Shown piece by piece: positions 12,418 to 23,833 of a DNA stretch of 57,399 bases. Position numbers and translations under genes: made by a program. The stretch is from NCBI GenBank assembly GCA_002245135.1, contig NGBS01000039.1, positions 1 through 57,399 on the forward strand, given 5' to 3'. The notes beneath the pieces were generated by a model, which had not been told where the DNA came from, did not search any database, and was given only the letters and a program-made list of their open reading frames with translations. The DNA comes from Proteromonas lacertae (Eukaryota; Sar; Bigyra; Opalinata; Proteromonadidae). Position 1 is the stretch's first letter. The number at the start of each line of letters is the position of its first letter.

Positions 12418-13641
12418 ATGTCGATTAACTCATCATTAGATGCTTCACAGAACAGAAAACAGGATGATATAATTCAACATTTCTCAGAAATAACAGACCT
12501 AGTATGAATATTCGATATAATATGGGTTTCTAGGTGAATGCTTATAAATTATCCAGGTCCTTTATGTCACATAAGAAAGACCGTTTATATATTCCGCTTA
12601 TATCAAAATGTAGACTTATTTGTCAAACATTTTATTGTATTGTATTTGTATTATCCATTTAATAGTTAATATATATGATGCTAATTCCATTTGTGAAAAA
12701 TATCTCTCAATGTGGATTAAAAACACTTCTCAATCACATATTTCTCTAACAACATTATCAACAGAGTATGATTTAGTTAAATACAATATTCTGCCAATAT
12801 TCTTCCAAGAAGGGAAAGTATATTATGAAACATTTTTTCAATTCATTTGCGTTTTTGTTTTTTTTAATTATCAACAAATCATTTCATTGTTATTGTCAAT
12901 GTGTTATGTGCAGAGTAATTTCATCATTACAGACGTATATATATATATAATATATATATATATATATACTGTATAGGAACAAATAAAGAAGTTTTGTTTT
13001 TTATTTGAAGATACATTTTATAAGAATTTCAATCCCGAAATTTCATTATCAGATGCAGTTATGAGTATACCAGAGTATATATATATATTTACATATATTA
13101 ATAATAATAATATAGTTTATCCAGTAAAGCATATTCAATCAAAGCATTTACCAATTACTTATACACTTCACCATCCTTTCAAAATAGTTTATCAAATTTA
13201 AAAATGAAAATATTAAAAAATACCCTTTCATTAAGACATTATAATATAATAGTTCAAAGACATTATTTTTTCCAGCATAATAGTAACGTCTTATGTATTG
13301 AACCACCTAAAGAACCTTGTAGTGAAAAACTAGTTAGAATTATAACTTCATCCAAGCCATATCCCTATCATTACGATTTTAGTCTTGTTAATGATGCGCC
13401 AGATAGTGTAGATACTTTATTATTTACTATTAAACAATGTTATGGGTATGGATATAGAGGTTCGACAATGGTTCGAGCTTCAAGATTGAGAAAAATGACT
13501 TGCGATTCGAGTGAAGCGTTGTCTTCATGTTCTCCGAAGTGTTCATCTGTTGGGAGAATATCATTAATGAAGATGAGGACGAAGAGTAAAGCTCTTTCAA
13601 AATCAAATAGAAATAGTACGAAGGAAGTAGTATTGAATTAG
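12418..13641 (+). CDS. Calcineurin-B-like EF-hand protein, family member 3
   Basis: Start ATG at 12418 (MSINSSLDASQNRKQ). A 32-nt intron joins EITDL to VNAYKLSRSFM, a second leads to NIYDANSICEKYLSMWIKN, matching the member 1 region ISEWQYFYLNLWSKN. Then EGKVYYETFFQFICVFVFF and EQIKKFCFLFEDTF correspond to the EF-hand-like core. A (TA)-rich intron precedes LSSKAYSIKAFTNYL, which runs in frame into LRHYNIIVQRHYFFQHN, then PYPYHYDFS and LLFTIKQCYGYGYRG, the shared C-terminal domain. This member has the weakest EF-hand loops, with few acidic ligands. It follows member 2 directly on the same strand, consistent with tandem duplication. Confidence 0.65.
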
Positions 13642-13760
13642 TATTTTAGAAGCATATATATATTTAATAACTTATTTTACTATTAAGTATTCTTTTAGTA
13701 TTTGATGATGTTTTTTAAAGGAATTTTAAAACAAATCATAATTACACATAAAAATAACCC

Positions 13761-14800
13761 TTATTCTTTAATAAATCTATCTATTATTTCACTTATTTCA
13801 AATATCCTAGTATGAATAAATGAATGAGAACTATTTTTAACAGTATAAAACTTACCAGAAGGTATTATATTCTGTAAAATAGAATAATTCTCATAATTCA
13901 CAATCTTATCTTCATCTCCCCACAGAACTAATGTTGGAATATGATTACTTTCAATCGATTCATAATCCTCTCGATTATCTTTTGATATTAAATACCTCGA
14001 AGTGGAGAAGAAAGATCGCATAAAACCAGGACTGTATCTGATTTGTTTCTTATTAAAATCTGAATGTTTCTATTAAAATTATAAATATTAATAAATATGT
14101 AAAATATATAATACTTTAATTAATTCTTTATAATGTATTTCTTCTGTTTTTGTGAAATTATTTTTATAAATATAATAATTAAATGGAGGATAAACTAATA
14201 CTCCAATATCTTCAGATAATTCTCGAATTACTGGTAATAAACTGAAATATTGAATGATTGGTTTCTTTACTTTCACTCCAAAAGGAGCCATTAATAATAA
14301 TTTTGATACTTTGTGAGGATAAAGTGAAGCATAATGCGATACTACTGCTCCACCCATAGATACTCCACCCAGTATGATTTTATTACAATTTATTTCATTT
14401 TCTAAGTATATTAATAAATCGTTTATTTGTGAAGTGAATAAACCTAAATCATTGGGTAGATCTGGCGAATCTGAACCTCCTCTTCCATATAAATCCATTA
14501 ACAATATTCTATAACCATATTTCAATAATTGATTGGATAAAGGTTCTAGCGCAGTTAAACCTGATGAAATTCCGTGAATTAGTACAACTAATGGAAAATC
14601 TTTATCTAATTATATTTTATGATAGAAAAATAATACTTTCAATATTAAAACCTAAAGGATCTATGAAAAGAATGAAATGAAATTATTAAAAATACTTAGT
14701 AATCTATAATGGGTCATTCCATTAGATAGTTTGCAGAAGTTTCCTTCACATTCACCTAAAAGTACACTTGAAGGTCTAAGATTTCCTCTACTCTAACAAA
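13761..14800 (-). CDS. Alpha/beta hydrolase
   Basis: A serine-hydrolase of the alpha/beta fold. Seen in order: VVLIHGISSG (oxyanion HG), LLMDLYGRGGSD, GGVSMGGAVVSHYA (nucleophile elbow G-x-S-x-G), LVLWGDEDKIV (acid Asp) and VKNSSHSFIHT (catalytic His). All triad residues are present. Introns near 14695-14660 and 14640-14610 join GMTHYRLL to DPLGFNIE and DKDFPLVV. The start is not resolved: an upstream ATG at 14834 does not splice in frame by the usual intron rules, so the 5' limit is approximate. Family members include monoacylglycerol lipases and epoxide-hydrolase-like enzymes; substrate unknown. No signal peptide could be judged. Confidence 0.75.
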
Positions 14801-15029
14801 TTAATTATATATATCATTATACTTGATGCCACCATATGTAAACAACTATGATTAGCAAACTACAAAACAGAATCACCCAAAAATTATTGAAGCCAGTGAA
14901 TAAATAGAACATGAAACATCAAACAGAATTCAAGCCTACTCATATTTTAAACTTCCCCAAAACAACAACAGACTAATTCATAGGAGTAATATAATGAGAT
15001 ATAAGGAGCGAAATATTCAGAAATCAACT

Positions 15030-16257
15030 TTACATTTTTTCCCACCAACGATCATCAGGAGAGAATGGTTTATGGAAATCAATAGTCACCTTTGGATAAC
15101 TTTTAGCCAAAGCAGTAAGACTATCAAATTTTATCTTTGGTTCACCCAGATAAACATGTGTAAGGCTTTTGCTAGTATCCAAGATCTTTTTCAAATGTGG
15201 AAGAGCATTATCTGTTAACTTACAATCTATAAACATAAAATAAAATAAACATAATATATATACCTTTCAAATCTAAATGGCTAATACCTGGTAATTCAAC
15301 CATATGATTACTAATCGCTTCAACTCCTTTATCAGTGACATTAGTATGTGAGAATTCTAAAGAATCCAAATTAGCAAAAGTCTTAGAATGAGAAACAAAG
15401 GCTTCTATACTCTTATCTCCTACATTATTATATGACATTACCAACACTTCTAATTGTTTTAAATCGACTAATTTACCCATGAATTTAATAAAGCCTTCAT
15501 CTGTAACATCACAGGCACATAAATTGATCTCTGTAAGGTCGGATAATAAGTTCATATTAGCTGTGATAACTTCTAAACCTGCATCTCCAAAGTGCATTTC
15601 TATTTTGAAAAAAATAAAAATAAATTATATTAATAAAATATACGATCATAATTGGAGCAGTCCCACTTCTTGCCAATAGTGTCGAAGTGTTCAAATAACA
15701 CTGATAAACCTTTAGCAGTGATTGGATTATCTGATAATTGTAAATCTATTAAATTTTCCAACAATCCAATATTTTCACATAAAAATGGAATTTCACGGTC
15801 AGATAGGTTGTTTCCTCGTAAATCTAAATGTTTTAAGGATTTTAAATATTTGAAATTTTCGATTAACCAATGAAATTCTGCATCACCCATCTTCTTTGAA
15901 TAGTAATTCAAATCATAGTGAGAACGTAAGGCTTGTAATACATGGGCATGAATTGGAGGAATTGATCCAATCTTGTTAAGTAATGTATCATAGTAAAACT
16001 CTTGTCCGATGTTTTTGCCTTCTGCAACACTGAATGCAACATTAACAAAGAAAAACAATGCTGGTATCTTTTGAGTATCATGGTAATATTGACCGACTAA
16101 TGAAACAAGTTCTAAAATTTAAAATATAGCAAATCATACTATCGTTTTTGATGAGCTTCTTAAAATCCTCAGGAGTTAATTCAGTACCATTATCAATTAC
16201 TTCTTTGTAGTTTTCTTCAGTAATTTTTGGTTCTTCATCTTCGTTTTGTCCACTCAT
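15030..16257 (-). CDS. Ribonuclease-inhibitor-type LRR protein
   Basis: Start MSGQNEDEEPKITEENYK at 16257. A 28-nt intron follows NGTELTPEDFKKLIKND, then LVSLVGQYYHDTQKIP. The N-terminal ~110 residues are acidic and helical with no family I recognise. The rest is a run of about eight LRRs of the RNI/RanGAP type (SLKHLDLRGNNLSDREIPFL, NLIDLQLSDNPITAKGL, LEVLVMSYNNVGDKSI, DLKGI), split by two more introns near 15655-15600 and 15265-15235. It ends PFSPDDRWWEKM. There is no kinase domain, unlike the four kinase-LRR genes nearby. Role unknown; such proteins usually act as binding scaffolds. Confidence 0.75.
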
Positions 16258-16564
16258 TTTGATGTATAACGAATAATAAGATTAAAATGTGAAAGTCTTA
16301 GTAATCTCGATAAAATATTTGCTAGGTTGGTGTTAGTTTGAACTGAAATTAAGAGACTTAGTCAAAAAATGACAAAACTCTTTTAATAACGATAATATAG
16401 GTTTGACTGTGAGTTTGGATTTACAAGTTCGTTACATCTTTTGTAAGAAATTGTTTTTTTCTATACGGTTTAAGATTTTGTATTGAAAAGTTTAAACTAT
16501 AGATCGATAAGAAATTACACAAATCTTTGAAAGAAAAACAAACATTTAATCATAAATACATTTC

Positions 16565-18198
16565 TTAGGAAAAGAAACCAATTATACTATCAATAAACGA
16601 ATATACACCTATGACTGTTCCAAGAATCATAATAATAACAGCACTTATTAAATAGAATTTTGATATTCCGGTATATTTTCGATGATACAAAACTAAAATA
16701 CAATAAGAAGGTAAAGCATATCCAATGAATCCTGATGGCAATCCACCAATCAAATTAAATACAATTTCAATTTGTTCAAAGAATAATGCGATTAATAAGG
16801 AAGCTATAGATAATATAAATAATAATAATAATTATTATTATATACATATGCAAATAACTAAAGTACTTATTTTATTACACAAATAAATCTTTCTATGTAA
16901 TTTATCATCAACGTTATCTTTCTGACCAAATATAATTAATTGAATTGTATATCTTAAAGGCAAAACATTTAACGGAAATGAGAATATAACAGTGAAAGCC
17001 ATACCAACATAAGCAATACCAACTACGATTGACATAATTATTGGTTTGGATGGGACAAGCCAAGTAGATATGATGTTACCTTCAACAGTATGTGGAAAAG
17101 CAATATAGCCAGCAATACCAGTTAAAATATAACTATTTTAAAAAAAATTAAATATAAATATATTATATACATAATACAGCAAGATAAAGCAGAAAAGAAA
17201 TTCACTCTTTTCATTGCATCTTCAGTTGGAATTGTTAATTCTGAATGTATTTCATAAATATTCATTTGAAATATAAATGAAAACAGTATAATAGAAGTAC
17301 TTTCTATAAATCTGTCATTCATTTTCCAAATAGTAACTTGCTCAATATGAGTAGCAAAATTATCATAAAACTATATAAAATATTGATTTAATTTATATTT
17401 ATATATTTATATACACACCAAACTATTAATAAAAATGTGAATACAAAACATCCAACAAATGACAACATCGATGTGATAGCTAATGAATTTGAATTATCTT
17501 TCCACGATAATGGTAAAACTAAAACTACAAAGAATATAATCATCATTGCTTTTCTATTCAACCACCAAGCGATGTGTATTTCTGTATTGTGATATATAGG
17601 AAACATCAAATCACCAACTCCTATTAAATAGGCCACACAGGCACCGTATAAGATACAGAACATGAAGAAATTGTATAACACTATTCCCCATTTACCACAT
17701 ATAGATTTCTATAGTAAAAAAATAATTAAAAAAATATAAAATACTATTGCTTCTTCAAAGGATCTTGTCATTGTTAATAATCTGACTTTAATGATCATAT
17801 TACTAGTGATGACAGTACAAATGAAAGCAAATATTGAAACTAATGTTGCTAATGTTAATCCTGTTAGAGAAAATGCATAGGGCAAGGATAATGAACTAGG
17901 ACCTAGTGCTACACTACATAAATTAAAAACCGCCACAGTAACTGAGCCTGGTCCACATAATAATCTCTTTTTTGTTGTGAGTTCTATTCATTTTAAAAAT
18001 AATTATAGACGTTTATACCATAAGTATCATCACGAGATGCAACTAGGAGATTGTCTGGATCTTTAATTTTCTCGATCTTGACAAAATCCTCTTCATTACT
18101 CAGTTCAATCTCACTATTCCATGCAAAATGTATATGAACAAAGAATACCTTAATTTCGCTGCATCCAGTGACACTATATCACTTTGTTCATCTTTCAT
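16565..18198 (-). CDS. Amino-acid transporter, AAAP family
   Basis: Start MKDEQSDIVSLDAAK at 18198. Two introns lead to RRDDTY-like and then KKRLLCGPGSVTVAVFNL and SVALGPSSLSLPYAFSLTG, the typical first helix and Gly-Pro motif of amino-acid/auxin permeases (Aa_trans). About ten further hydrophobic segments are spread over six short exons, including YLIGVGDLMFPI, KAMMIIFFVVLVLPLSW, AYVGMAFTVIFSFPLNVLPL and IGGLPSGFIGYALPSYCILV, the last matching helices near the C terminus of SLC38-type carriers. It probably moves neutral amino acids across the plasma or vacuolar membrane; substrate and direction cannot be told. Some exon joins are approximate. Confidence 0.8.
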
Positions 18199-18317
18199 TT
18201 TAATTTTTTAATTTAATCCTTTTTTAAATTTTATCCGTTTTGTAGAACAAAAAAATGTTCGTTTCACAAAAAATCAACAAAATAAACACATTCTTTATAA
18301 TAGTATTATATCTAAAA

Positions 18318-19972
18318 TTATTTCTTATTCATGTCTACAAGCATCAAACTACCCACAAATGCCATTAATATCTTTGGATTAACTTCAACAATATCTTCCC
18401 AAGTTAGAAATACAACTGCTCCAATCTTTCTTGCTGTACTGATAATATATTTGCCATTCATTTCACCTTTAGTGTTATTATCAACATACTGCCAATTAAC
18501 AGAATCTTTATAAATTGCTGATAATAAATGCAATAAATATACACCATCACCTAATTGCTTATCTCTAAATGAAGATATTTGGATATCACACTTATTCTCT
18601 TTAACTTTAGAGTTTGACCATTGAATAATTTCATTTTCATCAACTTGCTTACCGTTTGTGCTTAATGATGATAATAATGATAATATATAAGATCTCATTA
18701 ATTGCCATACTACAGCTAAAGTCATCTTTCTATTACCATCAACAATATCTAATCCACCAATACTTCCTTCATATTTAGTGCCAAGATCCTTACCATATTT
18801 AATCACCAAATTACAGTTTTCAACTTGATGAAATCTATTCTTTGGAGGAATATGACCTTGTTTTTTCACATCGATCAAGCCTGGCTTGATTTCATTCATA
18901 ATTTTGATTAAAATCACACCATCTCTTAGATCTTGGAAGAGATTATTCACTACAACATCAGCAATACCTAAACTATTCATCCATCCACGATATACACGCT
19001 CTTCTCTACTATCTGTCTCTTCTACGAAGATTTCCTTGGGTGGTGGGATATCTACCTTTAATGCAGGATATTTGTTGAAGATTTGAGCTAATAATAACAT
19101 ATGTAATTTTTCTTACAAAAAATTAAAGAAATTAGTGAAATATTGATTAATAAAAAATGATATAACTCCATTAACCATATCTTCAGGATGTATAAATGTA
19201 TCAATCTCTATTTTCTTACAATAATCAATTGTCCAATTGGCTCTTTCCATTGGAGAAGCAGATGATTCTAATGTCGTCTCTGGAGTATGATGTGGTGCAA
19301 CTTGAGGTAATAATATTGTATAAGGAATAATATCCATCAAATCACTATGATAATTAGTAACTTCTTTATCATAACCACCTCGATGTAAGTGATAATTCAA
19401 CCATCTTAACAATAGATCCTGAGGTGGTAATTTGTAGATTACATCTTCAGCTTCATCATCTTTTGATAGTAAATACAACTCTGGATGGTAGATTAAAGCT
19501 ACATGACTTAATAATTGCTGTTTTAATATTTGCCATAATATTCCTAGTACGAGATGGGGAGTACCATCAATAAGATCATTAGGACCAATGTTCACTATTA
19601 TACAACCGATACCTCTAGCTGCATTGATGGCTAAGTTTTGATTTTCGATTTTCTTGTAAACACTTAGTGGCTTTCTCATATTAATTGACCTTTCATCAAT
19701 TGTTTCTGGATATGCTTTGTTGATTAATTTGCTATTGATTAATAGAAGAATAAAGAAGAAAAGAATACCAAAGCAATATACCATCATTAACAGCTTCATA
19801 TAATGCATTACCCGTTGGATCAATTGGTAGAACATCTTTTAAATCCTTATCATCCTGTAAACAGTTGTTTAAGTGATTTGCATAACCTCTCTAAAATAAT
19901 AAACTATTGTATATTTACTTTTTCAGCATCAGCAATTTTATGGGAGTTGCTAGATTCAGATTCACTTGACAT
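18318..19972 (-). CDS. Fimbrin/plastin actin-bundling protein
   Basis: Four calponin-homology domains arranged as in fimbrin. Start MSSESESSNSHKIADAEK at 19972; a 28-nt intron gives RGYANHLNNC and then LPIDPTGNALYEAVNDG. A second intron splices exactly to ILLC|KLINKAYPETIDERSIN. CH1 and CH2 follow (NAARGIGCIIVNIGPNDLI, HLVLGILWQILKQQLL), and CH3-CH4 lie in 19100-18318 (ERVYRGWMNSLGIADVV, KMTLAVVWQLMRSYIL, ISTARKIGAVVFLTWEDI). The EF-hand headpiece of animal plastins is absent, so calcium control is not expected. The CH2-CH3 junction near 19150-19100 does not splice cleanly by my reading. The product cross-links actin filaments in the cortex or in filopodia-like structures. Confidence 0.85.
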
Positions 19973-20078
19973 ATCAAACGAAGAAAGAAAGATAAATTCT
20001 AAAAATATATGCGTTTCAGTCAATTATGTTGGTCAAGTTTTCATTTGATTGGATTCTTTCGTTTTTAAGGTTTTTCTC

Positions 20079-22051
20079 ATGAATAAAAAGATTATATCAG
20101 GTCTTATTCTGTCTGCATTAATTGTGGCAGTTTTATGTGCATGTCCAAACAACTGTAATGGACATGGTGAGTGTAATGCAGATAGTCAATGTGTTTGTCA
20201 CAAACAACAAGGATTGGGATTGAATGATGCTAATTTCATGCTTCCATTATATACTGGAGCTGATTGTTCTCAGAGTATTACTTTTTGAAATTTATTTGTT
20301 TAGGAACTTGTCCTACTGGTGTTTCATTTGCTTCATTTGATACTGGTTCAACATTATTCTCAAAAGTTGAAGCCTGCAGGAGAAGGTCCTAAAGCAAGAT
20401 TATTATTCAATGATGAAGAAGATAGAGAATTAGATAGTAATTCTACAACAACAAAAGTTGATTTAACCGATTCAGTTAGCAATTCAACAGTTATCACAAA
20501 TGATATGATAGTTCCATCTTTTGAACAAACAACATCAAAAGGAGGTGTAATGAGTTGTATGGTTAAATATGATGGTCAAAATATAGAAGAAGGGGAAAGA
20601 ATGAGTCTCACTGTATATGGATATCAAAAAACTGATAAAGGAACTGTTTTTGTAACTGATTTACCTAAATGATTATGAAAATGTAAGTATCAGTGAATGT
20701 TATGTAACTTATGTAAGAAGAGATTTATCATTATTTGGTACAATAGCATTTGATCAATACAGGAGAAGGTATATGGGGTGGTATTGGTGGTTTATTGATT
20801 AATTATGGATTTACTACAATTAATGAACCATATAATATTAGAGTTGCATGTGTTGAAAGTGCAAAGACAGGTATTATTAAACAATTAGATAATTATGTCA
20901 CAATGACAATTACTGAAAATGATGAAAATGAGAAAGTATCATATGATGTAAAATTCAATTTAACTGATAATTCAACTGTTCCAGCATTTTGTTTCATGTT
21001 ATCAACAGGTACTGAGAATGGTAGAGTTGTTAATATTGATATGATAACATCAGAATTGAGTATGATGATAGGAAGAGATGGAAGTAATTATTATTATGGA
21101 CAAAAAATAGCAAAATGGTGGTGTTATTCAAGCAGTAATGAAAAGTACTGATATTGTAGGAGTTGATGGAAATAGACGTATATTAGAAGATGATCCTACA
21201 ATGATAACTGGACCAGGATCCTGAATTTGATAAAGGTATCAATACCAGCAGGATCTTATAGATATTATTTTAATTTTGCAAAGGTTTATGGTTTAGATGG
21301 TAAAGAAACATCGACTAAGAGAGATTATTCTGGTTTTGTGTAGATTCTTAAGTGTAAGGATCAAAAGCAACAATACTTGTCCAATCATACTACTGGCGAT
21401 AATACAGTATCTGTTAAACAAGTTCAAGTAACAAAGAATCCAGTTGAAGTAGTATGTGTTGCAAAGTGGAGCATGGTTCCTACTGAAGCTACTAAAGGAT
21501 TAAAACCTCAATCCAATACAGGATGTTTTTATTTATACTTTGATGAAAAAGTAATAAATGATGCAACAAGTGGTAATTCATATTTATTGAATGTGTTTGT
21601 CTCTCCATCAGGTGTTCATCCAGTTATTGAATGTAGTGGAAATGGTTTATGTAATAGAGAAACAGGTCAATGTCAATGTTATGCTGGTTTTGATGGTGAT
21701 GCTTGTCAAAGATTCTCCTGTCCAAATGATTGTAGTAATCATGGAAGATGTGTTCAAGTTTCAGATGCATTAGGACTATCAATAAACAGAGAGAATTACC
21801 CTAAAGGATTTGGTCATTACTAAAGAATCAAAAGTATTCAATGTTCGCTTGTATATGTGATAAAGGTCATAGAGGTCCAGACTGTTCATTATTAGAATGT
21901 CCATCTCAAGAAGATCCAATCAATGGAGCTAAATCAAAAAGAAAAGAGAGATTGTAGTGGAAGAGGTATATGTAATTATTCAACTGGTAATTGTGAATGT
22001 TTCCAAGGATTCTATGGAACTGCTTGTGAAACACTTAATCCAAATCAGTAA
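20079..22051 (+). pseudogene. EGF-like (tenascin-type) secreted protein, multiply frame-broken
   Basis: Start MNKKIISGLILSALIVAVL at 20079 is a clear signal peptide, followed by an EGF module (CPNNCNGHGECNADSQCVC). A 29-nt intron leads to TCPTGVSFASFDTGS. The C-terminal part has more EGF-type modules: [47 protein letters not shown] and [18 protein letters not shown]. Between them the coding sense passes through all three frames at least six times in 2 kb, with no intron borders at most switches, whereas nearby long genes such as pyruvate carboxylase show none. Two of the switches sit at the same decamer CAGGAGAAGG (20377 and 20760). It is most likely a recent pseudogene of a host adhesion protein; local assembly error is the alternative. 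The preserved residues suggest recent loss. Confidence 0.65.
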
Positions 22052-22234
22052 AAATCAGATAATAATGTTTCATAATTAATTACTTTATTTTTATTATATT
22101 ACTTCTAAGAAAATAATTAAATATATATTGTTGTTGTTGTTTTGGAATAATAAATCTCTAATAACAAAAAAACAATTACAAATAACGAGTAATACTATGT
22201 GTAAGACATATATATATTGTTTATTATTATTAAT

Positions 22235-23577
22235 TTATGTTAAATATACTTTACTTAACGAAGAATGCTTATAATTATTTGATCGATATTCAGAATTACT
22301 TTCTGAAGAGAACATGGAAGGTAAAGGACCTGACACTCTTTCTAACGAATGAACACTACCCACTTTTTTCAATTTAGTAATCATTGGATTGACATTACCA
22401 CTAATTCTTAAATTCATCTTCGATTCATAGCTACTACTATTAGCAGTCGAGCTTAGTGGTTGTGCTTGATAATTTGGATTGGTATATTTCATCATATACT
22501 TAGTATATCCTATGCTTTTATTACTTTTACACATTGCAATATTGCAATTAATAATCTATTATCATCTTTATTGTTACTGTTACTACTGGAACTATCTTTA
22601 TTATTCAATTTAATTGGAGTGATTAGTCTCATTTGGTATGAATTATTCTTTGATAATTCCACAAATACTTCGTATAAAGTTCTATCATCTTGTAATGGAT
22701 AATCATATTGTAAAGGATTTACTAAACAAAACAATTTACATTGTAAAAACTCAATACATGATAAAGGAGGTAATTTATCATGAGTTAATTGCCATTGGAT
22801 GATATCTGCTTTTCTTTTAAATCGATCAGTGATTCGTTTATGTATAAAGATGGAAAATATTTGATCATTTAAGTATTTTTGATATTCTAGAAATGTATTG
22901 AATAATGTAGTTTTATTACAGATAAATTTGGAGATTTGAGATATTGTTACTTCTTCGTTATTACTATTTATAATAATAATTAATTTCATATATATATATA
23001 TACCCAAATAAATCTGAAACTATACTACACAAATCAGTATTTGAATGACCTTCTAAAAGATGATAAAATCCTATAAATCTTTCGACTGATATTGTATTCT
23101 TCAATATACAATCACTTACAAGAATAAAAACTAAAAAATAAATAGAAATTAAATAGATTATACAACAAAATAGACAATTTAGGTTTAAAAGACAAATGAA
23201 ACATATAAACTGGAAAAACTCATTGAAATGTATTTGTCTAGTGAGGATCTATTTCCATACCACAAGCTCCTTTACTTACTATATAAAATGACTAGTAACA
23301 AACATACAAATTATATCTAAAATTATTTCGACAGGTCTACACCTACATGCCTCAAACTTTTGGAGTAAATTGTACCTTGTTACTTTATTTAGTAATCTAT
23401 CGAATTATTTACATATACACATACATTGTATCAAGCACAGTGAAATATTCGAATATATAACTAATCTCCTTGTTTGTCACTACAATGAACAATAATAGAA
23501 ATACGTAACAAATATCCTGCTAATATTTTTGAAATTTTGTTTAATTCAGGAATAATAACGTATGAATCTTCTGACAT
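22235..23577 (-). CDS. Calcineurin-B-like EF-hand protein, family member 4
   Basis: The most divergent member. A likely start is MSEDSYVIIPELNK at 23577. Exons then read LLNKVTRYNLLQKFEAC, ILTRQIHFNEFFQFICF (compare YYETFFQFICVFVFF in member 3), ILKNTISVERFIGFYHLL, and NNEEVTISQISKFI after an intron starting GTATATATAT near 22998. The C-terminal domain is recognisable (RITDRFKRKADII, LPPLSCIEFLQCKLF, NPLQYDYPL). The tail after LNNKDSSSSNSNNKDD is Ser/Asn-rich and reaches 22235 only through an unresolved junction near 22510. Several exon joins did not keep frame in my hands, so the gene may be partly decayed. It is divergent to the B56 gene, with 256 nt between starts. Confidence 0.5.
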
Positions 23578-23771
23578 AAGTAATCTAACTGTCCATTATA
23601 AATAACGAATGAAAAACCAAAAAAACTTGAACATGAACAAGCTTAAAATTCAAAAAAAACAAAAAAGGATGATTATGAAGATTGCAATGATATAAATATC
23701 TCTATATGACTCTTTATACTTTTTTCTTTTAATCAAAAAAGTTCAATCTAACAAAATCTTAAGATATACAC

Positions 23772-23781
23772 AGCTTGATAA
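23772..23781 (+). promoter_or_regulatory. Shared upstream motif AGCTTGATAA
   Basis: Lies 52 nt before the ATG of the B56-like gene and is followed by GGCTTGAGTTTTTTT. Compare 10986 and 8830. The repeated combination of decamer, TYGAG and T-run suggests a real element. Confidence 0.35.
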
Positions 23782-23833
23782 GGCTTGAGTTTTTTTATCG
23801 TTTTACTTTAGATTAGTTATAGAGGTAGTTGCA

